From positions 3,100,001 through 3,164,000 of the forward strand of contig NC_089178.1 of the NCBI RefSeq assembly GCF_947507565.1: a stretch of DNA of 64,000 nucleotides, given 5' to 3'. The notes beneath the pieces were generated by a model, which made no database searches, was not told the DNA's origin, and saw only the letters and a program-made list of their open reading frames with translations. Position numbers and translations under genes: made by a program. How positions within the stretch are numbered: position 1 is the stretch's first letter; the number at the start of each line of letters is the position of its first letter. This DNA comes from Oscarella lobularis. Lineage: Eukaryota; Porifera; Homoscleromorpha; Homosclerophorida; Oscarellidae. Below are positions 11,401-22,329 of this stretch, piece by piece.

Positions 11401-13380
11401 TCAAATTGCCGGCAGACAGAGCCGAATTGGCTTTGGAAGTGCTTGCCAGCATTATAGCGTAAGCATAAAATGTTTTGTGGGTCATTCTAAATTGTTGTTG
11501 TTTTCAGTGTTATTGAGAACTTTCCTCATGAGGAAGACTATCAAAGGCTTGATATAAACAGCCCAAAATTCAAGACTTCGGTGTGGGACAGTTGCGAAGC
11601 TCAGGATTTTCTTCTAGCAAGTGGCTGGATGCCGGTACGCTTGAGAACGTATTACAGTTTGTTCCTATGTGAATTACTACGTTTAGTTTGGTGACTTTAT
11701 TGTGTTTCCTGTTGATCTTTCCGACGCTCATTTGACGGAGGCGTTTGAATGCCTGCAAGAGCGTAAAAGGTATTCTTAGATATTTCCTAAGCACAAATCT
11801 TTTTTGTAAATGTCTTATTAGAGAATTTCAGCGGAAATTGTGGAGAGGCGCTGTAACCGGAGGCTTTGGGCTTTTTTCCGCAAAACAATCAGCGGCTCTT
11901 GTGAACGCAATCAAGACGAAAATGACGGCGAAACGGCTTTCGTATACTGCCGCTCTCGTCGAAGTGGCGGCAAATCGGCTCTTGAAGCAAGAAGACGAAC
12001 TCGAAAAATTCAATTTGAGAGTAGAAAAACGAGGCGAAACGAAAGAGCCGGTGAGCCACAGGTACAATAAAAAGAAAGGTGAAGAACTTGACGTTCCTTA
12101 GCTCATCTCTACGGAAGCGGTCGTCGAAATCGAGCGCCGATGGAACACGCCGGAAAGTGAGGAGAAACTTTTCACTAATGCTTTTAAAAAGATAGAAATT
12201 TTTTTCAGAGTCGCCGGTTCCACTTCGTCATCACTCGACGTCGAAGGAGAAGAGAGTGAGAAGACACAGCTATCACGAGAGCGTCGGCGGTCGACGCGCG
12301 ACGTTCTCGGCCGTTTTGGGCGCAGATAAGAAACCCGGCGCTACGGAGGCGACGAGACGAAAGCGAGAGGAAGAGAAAGCGAGAAATTTCCTGAAGCAGG
12401 AGAAAGAGAAGCGGAGGTTGAGATCGCTGGCTACGACGGACGGAGGAGAGAACGGAATTCCGGACGAAGTGGACGGCGGCGGCGGCGTTTTTGCTCGTAC
12501 GGACGAAGCAGAGAAGACCGGGAACGTCGATCTCGTGAGTTCGTCGTCTTTGACGCGATCAACGCGTGCTTTTGTCGTGCCGTCGAGTATGGGAAGTGCT
12601 AAGGCGGAGTTGGAGCGTCTTGCCGCTGAGTTGGAGGAGGAGCAGGCGAAGTATCGTCGCTGGAAAGCGGCGAGAGCGAATCCAGTTAAACGAGAGAGAG
12701 AAGGCGACACCATCATCGAGATGAATGCTCGTCATGACGACGACAAGAATGATGTCAAGATTGCTCAAATGAAGGAGAATGACGTGAAAGATACGAGGGC
12801 ATTTGAGAAGGTCGCTGCCGATGTTAGGGAAATGTGGCATCAGAAGGAGAGAGGCGAAAAACCGGGTAGGTTCGGAAAAAGAGAGAAAAAGTTGACGAAT
12901 TGTCTTCGGGGTTTATAGAATCAAGTAGCTTTGATACGAAAGAGGAGACCTCGCAGGCTATAGAAAAGAGCTCAGAAAAGGATGCTTTTATAGAAAAAAG
13001 CTGTGAGGAGAAGGAAGAGAAGCAAGAGTCTTTCAGTCTGAGGAGTCACTCCGCGACGGAAGCTACGGGCTTTAAACGGCCTCTGAAGCATGTATGAGAA
13101 AAGATAGACTTGAAAAACGAGGAAAATCGTTTGTTTTAGGCCTTTAAAGTTCAGCAGGTTTCTGCGGTGGTTGAGCAGACGTCGGAAAAGGAAGCTGGAG
13201 CCGTGGTTGAGCCATGTCAAGCAGCAGAGGAAATTGCAAAGCCGACGAGCCGCGAGGAGGAAGATCTAACGATACAAGGCTCAATTGGGGCGAAAGAGAA
13301 ACTAAAGTCAAAGATAAAAGGTAGGAACTTGAGAGCGCAGAAACACATTGACATTTCTTCCTCCAGATCTCAACATTTAA
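8406..13380 (+). CDS. MICAL-type FAD monooxygenase fused to a PUB domain, CH and LIM domains absent
   Basis: Sixteen exons (8406-8868, 9032-9498, 9554-9811, 9866-10235, 10300-10320, 10367-10977, 11028-11072, 11238-11458, 11508-11634, 11687-11769, 11822-12050, 12102-12156, 12209-12865, 12919-13091, 13140-13320, 13367-13380) join without a phase break to 1324 residues. Residues 1-519 are a full MICAL flavin domain: GAGPCG, VVVVEKRTSFSRNNVLHLWP, VVVGADGRR and [20 protein letters not shown]. In MICALs this domain oxidises actin methionines with NADPH. A Gly run and a Lys/Glu-rich linker follow, then at about 790-905 a PUB-like fold (AVIENFPHEEDYQRLDINSP, DFLLASGWM), which in other proteins binds p97/VCP or HOIP-type partners. 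The rest is charged coiled coil. The usual calponin-homology and LIM domains are not there. A 21-bp microexon is present. A model with two abutting genes cannot be fully excluded. Confidence 0.75.
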
Positions 13381-13532
13381 AGGTTTTTTTTTTTAAAGAG
13401 CATTTAGAGGTCAAGTAAGTGCAGACTTTGGAGAAAGTGATAGAATGTTTATTTTAAGGTTTCTTCCAACGAAATCTATTCTATCTGAAAGCGCGTCGTC
13501 TTTCCGCTCCTTCCTACGCACTTCCAGATTCA

Positions 13533-14982
<1,450 letters not shown>

Positions 14983-15050
14983 GTGCTAAGATCTTAGCGC
15001 ACGCTTTAGAAAGTAAGACAGAGAAGCACACGAACTCACGAATACCCAAA

Positions 15051-16085
15051 TTACGCTTCTGCCCATTTAATGTCTCCTTTGTTCGTTTTCGTATCGAATG
15101 TGGCCACTGTTCCTGAGGCGAAGTGACGAGTGTAGACGTCACCTTCTTTCGTGGCCGGACCTGTCGGCTTTCCTAGTGGTTTATCATATTCCGGGTGCCA
15201 GGTTAACCAGTCCGTATGAATTTCGTTTGCTGTCCAGCCAGCTGAGCAAGCATAGTAGGAATAGTCTCCGGCGCCAATCAAAAAAGCAGCTAGAGTATCG
15301 GTAATATTTTTGCACGAATCAAAATAACCAGCATGCACTTCGACCAATTTCTTTTGAGACACCGCTTCCTGTAACCTCTGAATCGATTCCTCATTTGAAC
15401 GAAATGCCTCGATCATCGTCGCAGTGACGCCGGATAGGAGATAATTGTTGGCAATCAGAACGTTGTCTCCCAAGCTTTTCTGTACATCTTGGAGAACCTG
15501 GTCATGTCCATTTGCGTAGGCAGTCGCTTTCTCGGGAGTAAGCTTGTTGTGTGCAAAGGCCTCCTCTCCGGCCCTGTCAGCAAAACAGCCATCAACGTAT
15601 CCACTTTTCGTAGCGTTGATGCAGTCGTTAGCCCAGAGATTGCGTGCAGCTTCTTGCGAGAAGTCGAACACGTTCAATAGCTCAGGACTTTTTCCTGGGT
15701 GAATACGAACGATATCTCCAGAAGCGTTTCTCAAAAACAATTCTGGACGCTTTAACAATTCTTCGTGAAGACGATAGTTTGTGAAATCGAGCACGCTGTT
15801 CAAGTAGAAGATTGTTATAACTGAACTGTTAGTTGCCTTGATCTGCTTCGCTGCCTCTACTATTTTGTCTTCGCTACAACATGGCGATAAACTCGCTCCC
15901 TGCATCTTTTCGAATGTGACGAGAGGAAATCGAGCTAGAATGCGGACGGCTTCGTCGTTGAAAGGGCCGCTCACATTGGCCATGTGATTGAACACTGGAA
16001 CGGTGTCCCAACTAAATTTTGGCATTCTGGCAGCTACAGCTGCAAAAGTGACACAAAGAGCGAAAGGATAGAGCCAACTTCTCAT
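15051..16085 (-). CDS. Secreted protein of a tandem family, copy 1
   Basis: Uninterrupted frame of 344 residues with a signal peptide (MRSWLYPFALCVTFAAVAAR). Blocks shared by all three copies: FSWDTVPV, ARFPLVT, EDKI..AKQIKA, RLHEELLKRPE, LRNASGD, DCINATKSGYVDGCFADRAG, KSLGDNV, AAFLIGAG and a C terminus built on RHFASGTVA. Ten or so conserved cysteines and N-glycosylation sequons fit a secreted fold. The acidic blocks and layout recall TIM-barrel glycoside-hydrolase-like proteins, but I cannot name a family or a substrate. It lacks introns, unlike almost every neighbour. The next copy begins 89 bp upstream. Confidence 0.85.
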   Translation of the reverse strand: MRSWLYPFALCVTFAAVAARMPKFSWDTVPVFNHMANVSGPFNDEAVRILARFPLVTFEKMQGASLSPCCSEDKIVEAAKQIKATNSSVITIFYLNSVLDFTNYRLHEELLKRPELFLRNASGDIVRIHPGKSPELLNVFDFSQEAARNLWANDCINATKSGYVDGCFADRAGEEAFAHNKLTPEKATAYANGHDQVLQDVQKSLGDNVLIANNYLLSGVTATMIEAFRSNEESIQRLQEAVSQKKLVEVHAGYFDSCKNITDTLAAFLIGAGDYSYYACSAGWTANEIHTDWLTWHPEYDKPLGKPTGPATKEGDVYTRHFASGTVATFDTKTNKGDIKWAEA

Positions 16086-16174
16086 TGTAAACTGTACTCA
16101 AACTTAGTCACGAGACAATCAGCCTCATCCTACACATTTGCAAACATTGAGCTAAGCAATTTATCATTTATCCG

Positions 16175-17218
16175 TCATTTTGCCCATTTAATGTTTCCTT
16201 TGTTTGTTTTTGCATTGAACATGGCGACTGTTCCCGAAGCAAATTGGCGAGTATACACGTCGCCTGATTTTGTGGCTGGACCTGTCGGTTTTCCTAACGG
16301 CTTGTCATATTCTGGACGCCACGTTAGCCAGTTCTTGTGAGTTTCATCAACAAACCAGACTTGAGAGCAAGCGTAGTAAGAATACTCTCCAGCACCGATC
16401 AGAAAAGCAGCTAGAGTATCAGTGATATTTCTGCACGAATCAGAATAACCTGCATGAACTTCGACGAGTTTGTTCTGAGCCACGGCTTCCTGTAGTCTGA
16501 GAATCGATTTTTCGTCCGACCGAAAGCCTTCGATCATCGTCGAGCCAACTCCGGGTACCAAGTCATTATTGGCCATCAAAACATTGTCTCCCAAGCTTTT
16601 CTGCAGGTCTTGAAGGACCTTGACGTGTCCACTCGCATATGCCTTTGCTGTTTCAGGTGAAAGGGTGTTTTTTTGAAACGTGTCTTCGCCGGCTCTATCT
16701 GCAAAGCAGCCGTCTATGTATTCAGACTTGGTAGCATTGATACAATCAGACGCCCAAAAATCGCGTCCGGCTTGCGTAGACAAGTCAAACACAAGCATAC
16801 CTTCTTTAGGTTGTTTGAATGAATGATCACCAGGAATGCGTACTGGCTCGCCGGAAGCGTTTCGTAGCCAAAATTCGGGATGTTTGAGGAGTTTTTCGTG
16901 GAGACGATACCCATTCCAGTCGAGCATACTGTTGTAGTAGAAGATGATGTAAACCGAGTCGTTGACAGCTTTGATTTGTTTTGCCACTGCAAGTATCTTG
17001 TCCTCTGTGCAACAGTCAGAAACATCTTCTCCTTGACCTTGGTCTATAGCAATGATAGGAAAGCGCGCTATTATTTGGACTGCTGCGTCGTTGAAAGGGC
17101 CGCTTTTGTTGCACAAAAAGTTGTACACGGGAACTGTGTCCCAGCTAAACGGAGGCATTTTGGCAGCTACAGCTGCAAAAGTGACAACGAGAGCGAGAGA
17201 ATAGAGCCAACTTCTCAT
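16175..17218 (-). CDS. Secreted protein of a tandem family, copy 2
   Basis: Intronless frame of 347 residues, start chosen at the ATG that opens a signal peptide almost identical to copy 1 (MRSWLYSLALVVTFAAVAAK); the frame stays open 93 bp further upstream without a sensible leader. It differs from copy 1 by the IPGDHSFKQP insert shared with copy 3, so copies 2 and 3 are closer to each other. Cysteine pattern and glycosylation sites are kept, and nothing looks decayed. Function unknown; glycosidase-like activity is only a guess. Confidence 0.85.
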   Translation of the reverse strand: MRSWLYSLALVVTFAAVAAKMPPFSWDTVPVYNFLCNKSGPFNDAAVQIIARFPIIAIDQGQGEDVSDCCTEDKILAVAKQIKAVNDSVYIIFYYNSMLDWNGYRLHEKLLKHPEFWLRNASGEPVRIPGDHSFKQPKEGMLVFDLSTQAGRDFWASDCINATKSEYIDGCFADRAGEDTFQKNTLSPETAKAYASGHVKVLQDLQKSLGDNVLMANNDLVPGVGSTMIEGFRSDEKSILRLQEAVAQNKLVEVHAGYSDSCRNITDTLAAFLIGAGEYSYYACSQVWFVDETHKNWLTWRPEYDKPLGKPTGPATKSGDVYTRQFASGTVAMFNAKTNKGNIKWAK

Positions 17219-17317
17219 CCTAATTACGATCACGAGACAATTATTATTAAACAGCCGCCCCCGCTCTTGCAAACGCACAGCACATTGAAGTACAATATTC
17301 AAGTACAACAAAACTTG

Positions 17318-18358
17318 TTATTTTGCCCAATTAATAGTTCCTGTGTTCGTTTTCGTATCGAACATGGCAACTGTTCCTGAGGCAAAGTGGCGAGTGTACA
17401 CGTCACCCTCTTTTGTGGCTGGGCCTGTTGGTTTTCCTAACGGTTTGTCATATTCTGGATGCCAAGTTATCCAATCCATGTGAGTTTCATCAACATACCA
17501 GCCGCTAGAGCAACCGTAGTACGAATATTCTCCTGCACCAATCAGAAAAGCAGCCAGACTGTTGGTGATGTTTTTGCATGAGTCGTGGTAACCGGCATGA
17601 GCTTCAACTAGTTTCTTTTCGGATACGGCTTTCTGTAGTTGTAAAATGGATGCCTCTTTTGATTGAAATCCTTCGATCATTGTCGAGCTGACTCCTGGTA
17701 ACAAATAATTATTAGCAACCAGAACATTGTCTCCTAGACTCTTCTGTAGGTCTTGGAGCACTTGGTCGTGTCCTTTTGCATATGCCTTTGCCGTTTCAGG
17801 TGAAAGGGTAGTACCTCGGAACGACTCTTCGCCGGATCTGTCCGCAAAGCAACCGTCGATGTATCCAGTCTTTGTAGCATTAATACAATCAGACGCCCAG
17901 AAGTCACGTCCGGCTTGCTTAGAAAAATCAAAGACAAGCATACCATCTTTAGGTTGTTTGAAAGAATGATCCCCAGGAATGCGCACTGGATCACCGGAAG
18001 CGTTTCGTAGCCACAATTCAGGATGTTTGAGAAACTCCGCGTGGAGACGATATTGATTCCAGTCGAGCACACTGTTGTAGTAGAAAATGACCTGGACGGA
18101 GCTGTTGACAGCTTTGATTTGTTTTGCGGCTGCAAGTATCTTGTCCTCTGCACAGCAGTCGGAAACGTTGGCTTCTTGACCTTTTTCTATAGTGACGAGA
18201 GGAAATCGAGCTAGTACTTGGATGGCTGCGTCGTTGAATGGTCCCGTTTTGTTGCACAAATGGCTGTACACCGGGACCGTGTCCCAGCTAAATATAGGCA
18301 TTTTTGCAGCAACGGCAGAAACAACGAGAACGATCGCTAAAAAAGAGAGAGAACTCAT
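17318..18358 (-). CDS. Secreted protein of a tandem family, copy 3
   Basis: Intronless, 346 residues, signal peptide MSSLSFLAIVLVVSAVAAK. It carries the same blocks as its two downstream relatives, including DCCAEDKI, FYYNSVLDWNQYRLH, DCINATKTGYIDGCFADRSG and the closing ASGTVAMFDTKTN. It lies 99 bp from copy 2 and is divergent from EDEM3, 98 bp between starts. A TCACGAGA element stands upstream of copies 1, 2 and 3, suggesting that promoter sequence was duplicated with the gene. Confidence 0.85.
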   Translation of the reverse strand: MSSLSFLAIVLVVSAVAAKMPIFSWDTVPVYSHLCNKTGPFNDAAIQVLARFPLVTIEKGQEANVSDCCAEDKILAAAKQIKAVNSSVQVIFYYNSVLDWNQYRLHAEFLKHPELWLRNASGDPVRIPGDHSFKQPKDGMLVFDFSKQAGRDFWASDCINATKTGYIDGCFADRSGEESFRGTTLSPETAKAYAKGHDQVLQDLQKSLGDNVLVANNYLLPGVSSTMIEGFQSKEASILQLQKAVSEKKLVEAHAGYHDSCKNITNSLAAFLIGAGEYSYYGCSSGWYVDETHMDWITWHPEYDKPLGKPTGPATKEGDVYTRHFASGTVAMFDTKTNTGTINWAK

Positions 18359-18456
18359 GTTTGGGCGTTACGAGACAGGTCACGAGATTAGCTACAGTAC
18401 AGCAGCCCTTTATTGCGCATGTCGCACTACAGTAGGCAGATCCCCGGACAGACATC
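18359..18456. promoter_or_regulatory. 98-bp divergent promoter region, secreted copy 3 / EDEM3
   Basis: The two start codons face away from each other across 98 bp. The stretch has the TCACGAGA element also found upstream of the two other tandem copies. No TATA box is obvious. Confidence 0.45.
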
Positions 18457-19049
18457 ATGTCCTACGCGTTTCGTCTCTTTTTGTTATCCGCACTACTGCG
18501 TTCGGTAGTAGACGCAATGAATGACACTCACAGGAGACTTCTCAGGTAAAAATCGCGCTCAAAAAACGACAAAAAACGAAGTCGAACCGTCTTCGTCGCA
18601 GAGACACGGCCAAAGAAATGTTCTACCATGCCTACAATTCTTACATGGTAAGCCACGACATCGAGGATAGTTGTCAGAAAGGCGAGAAAGCGAAAAATCG
18701 AACCGTGTAGGAAAACGCGTATCCGGCCGACGAACTGATGCCTCTCAGTTGCAAAGGCCGCGTTCGGGGCCGAGAAGCGACGCGCGGCGACGTCGACGAC
18801 GCTCTCGGAAGGCAAGCGCCGCCGATAATCGTGGCAATTCGCTACAAAATCTCTTCCCACAAGGTTTTCCCTGACTTTGATTGATTCCATGGATACGCTG
18901 GCTGTGCTTGGAGATATCAGGGAATTTAGCTTGGCTGCCAAACGCGTCGTCGATGACGTGAGCCTCGACACGGATATCGTCGTATCGGTTTTTGAGACGA
19001 ATATTCGAGTTCTAGGGTGAAAAAAACTTATGTTCATAAAAAGAAATAT

Positions 19050-19081
<32 letters not shown>

Positions 19082-21962
19082 ATATCTATATATGTATTTT
19101 TTTTCGGTAGAGGGCTGCTGAGTAGTCACGTGTTTGCCGAGTTGCTTCGCGAGCGAAAGGACGCGCGACTTCGGTGGTATCGCGGCCAATTGCTGGAACT
19201 GGCCGAAGACATGGGTCGACGACTGCTTCCTGCTTTCAACACAACGACTGGGATACCTCACGCGAGGGTAAGTGTTTTCCTTAAGGATGCTACAAAAGAC
19301 TTCCAATCTCTCCTCCAGCTGTTCCAATTCGATTTTCGTTTTAGGTCAATTTGCGTTATGGCGTGACGGACGACATAATACGACGGTATTACGGGAATGG
19401 CAAAGGCCGAAGGCCGGCGAGTACGTGTACGGCGTGTGCTGGAAGTCTTATAATGGAATTTGCGGCATTGAGTCGATTGTCGGGGAACCCCATATATGAA
19501 GTAATGTTATTGCTGTCACATACGCTCGAGCTCTTGACGTGCTTCTCGCAGCAAAAGGCTCATCAAGCTATGGAGTCGATCTGGGCAAGTCGCAACGTGA
19601 ATTCTAATCTCGTTGGAAGCGTTATCGACATCGATACTGGAGCATGGATTAGACAGGGTATAGGGTATAGGTGTAAAAGGAAGGAAGAAGCGAGACGAGA
19701 TGTTTGCACGTAGATAGCGGAATTGGCGCGGGGACCGATTCCTATTATGAATACTGCCTAAAATCGTACGTTCTACTCGGAAATCTGACGTACTGGGACA
19801 GATTCAGCAAGGTAAAGAAAAAAAAAGTCTCACTTCGTCTGATGATAACGGGATTCGAATGTCTTTAGCACTACGATAGCGTGATGCGCTACGTTAACGC
19901 TAACTCGGGACCGCCGGCTATGGTTGACGTTATGATGAGTAATCCACTGAAACGATCGAAGAGCTACATGGATTCGTTGCTGGCATTCTGGCCGGGACTT
20001 CAGGTTCTTGCCGGCGATTTGAGACCGGCTATTGAATTGCATCACATGTTGTATCACGTAATAAAACGTCATAAATTTCTTCCGGAGGTAAGAGAGAACA
20101 TAGAGACTCGAATGAGAAGATGAATTTGTCTGAGTAGGCATTCACTGTTGACTATCAAGTCCACTGGGCTCATCATCCCCTCAGACCTGAATTTATTGAG
20201 AGTACTTATTTTCTATACACGGTCTGGACATTACTAGTACTATTCCTTGAACGAAGGGACTGCTATTTTTTTGTTCTAGGCGACTAAGGATTCTCACTAT
20301 TTACAAGTCGGCGAATTGGCGATAGAAAGTTTGCAGAAACATGCACGCGTTCCGTGCGGCTTTGCCGCCGTATCAGACGTGCGAACGCTCGAACACGAAG
20401 ACCGGTACGAAAAGAAAAGAGACAAGGAAGTGAAATTCACGAGCATTCTCTTTCCTAGCATGGACTCCTTCGTGTTGGCCGAAACATTCAAATATCTTTA
20501 TCTTTTATTTGCCGACGAAAGCGACATCGCATTCGACATGGACGATTTCGTATTCACGACGGAGGCTCACCTGCTGCCTCTATCGCTGGCAAACGTCAAA
20601 CCGACGGCGAAAAAAACGATGTTTAAGAAAAGCGATCCGGACTTTAGTTTTCCCGGTAAAAATTTGCGCGATACGACGACGGATTGGACCAGTCTCTCGA
20701 GTCGGTCGTGTCCCAATGTCGTTACGTTCGGCGGTTGGGCTCTCTACGCCGATTCGGTTCGCGATGCTACGACGCTTCAGCCGGACGCGCGTCCGCAAAG
20801 GCGTTGTCGAGTCGACGCCAACGCGAAGACGACGACGACGATAAACGACGATAAACTGTACGCTTACAACACTGCGTTTATAGTAAATGAAAAATCCTCT
20901 TGTCGTCCTTTCTAGCTTGGTCGATCCTGATCAATTTAGCGTCGATAATCCGCTGCACATCGAACTGATTTCTTTGATGGGAATCACGTTAGTGTACCAA
21001 GACGACGGCAGTGCCCAGCTGGTGCACAACACTCAGGGGGTAAAGGTCAAATGAGAGAGAGAGCAAAACGCAATTTGTCTTATCTCTTTCCGAAGGCCGC
21101 AACAGACGTGCACGCTAGACAGGGAATAATTTTCATGCAGAAAATGCTTCAGCGATTAGCGAAGTTGGAAAACGGTACGCTCCGCGCGTTCTTACGTACG
21201 TACATACATAGTTGAAATTGTTTTCTAGAACCGAAACACAATCCCGTGTTGGTCGAAATCCTTTCGCCAAGAAGTCTTCGATCGTCGTTTCTCGGCGGTC
21301 CGGCGCTATTTGGTGCTCCACTAGTCGGCGAACAAGCCGTCACAGTAGGCGCTGCCGGCTTAGGACGTAGTCTCTTTGTTTTTGTTCTCTCATCATCGTA
21401 GGTGTACGGTCTCGTCGTGGCCGCCGATCCGCCGCACGCCTGCTCCCGTCTCAACAATGACCTTCGCAATCGAATTGTACTTATACGACGAGGAAATTGC
21501 ATGTTTATGGAGAAAGCGCGCAATGCGGGGGAAGCCGGAGCACTGGGTGCCGTCATTGTCGGTAAGAACATATGTACTATCGTAACGAGACTTCATAATA
21601 GGTATGGCATTTAGACAATGTCGACCTGGAACTAAATCGAACTCCTCTCGCAATGAGTGGAGACGGTACCAATGGTAATATCGTCACCGTTCCTTCGACG
21701 TTTGTGCTCAAAGCGGACGGCGATAAGCTCTACGAGTACCTCGATAACTCGGTAGAAGTCACCGTTCGATTAGGGCCTCAAAGAAGTCGGTGGTTCCCGT
21801 TTGGGTATTATCTTTAACTGTGCAAGTATTTTTGTAGGTGCTTTAGATCGAGGCGATAACGTTTCCACTTCGGGCTGTTCAAACATACCGGTAGATGGTT
21901 CAAAGGACGGGCATTGCGGTGAAACCACAAAACGCGACGACGACGCTAACGATGGTACATGA
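18457..21962 (+). CDS. EDEM3: ER degradation-enhancing alpha-mannosidase-like protein 3
   Basis: GH47-type protein that trims mannose from misfolded glycoproteins in the ER for ERAD. Eighteen exons join in phase to 835 residues: signal peptide ([20 protein letters not shown]), then the GH47 domain with [74 protein letters not shown] and [11 protein letters not shown] protease-associated domain follows ([20 protein letters not shown]), as in vertebrate EDEM3. The intron at 18812-18863 has a GC donor, fixed by the [16 protein letters not shown] junction. The 54-bp intron at 20405-20458 is a multiple of three and free of stops, so retention would insert residues silently. The C terminus ends in DDDANDGT, without the KDEL-type retention signal of the human protein. 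Confidence 0.95.
19050..19092 (+). repeat. (TATC)n microsatellite in an EDEM3 intron
   Basis: About ten TATC units grading into TATA, in the intron between exons 4 and 5 just before the acceptor. Confidence 0.95.
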
Positions 21963-22329
21963 CGTATTTATTTAAAGTGCGTTTTGTACAGTATTTATAA
22001 AGCCGTTTGAGGAATTTGCTTCTTCTTCTGTCAGATTTTAAGAGCAGAGAATAATTCAAAATCGTTTTCTCTCCGACGGCTTTTTTAAAACAAGATCTGA
22101 TTGCGACTCTGTTTGTTACGGAACTTCGTTTGGAATTCAATCGTTTGCTTTGACTCGGTCAATGAAATGGCCGGTATTTCCTGCCTTGAGCTGGCATGTG
22201 CGTTATCATACCGGAAGCATCGAGACATCCGGGCCGCTCGTGAGTTAGTCTGTAGGCAAAGGTCTCGATCGATCATTCTTTTGGTACTGTAACTGCACCG
22301 AAGCCGGTCGAAGTTTCGTCGCAAGCAAA
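21963..22329. other. Intergenic region, EDEM3 / DLG5-like
   Basis: 367 bp between two genes on the same strand. It must contain the EDEM3 3' UTR and the promoter of the next gene. I see no further exon or RNA gene in it. Confidence 0.5.
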
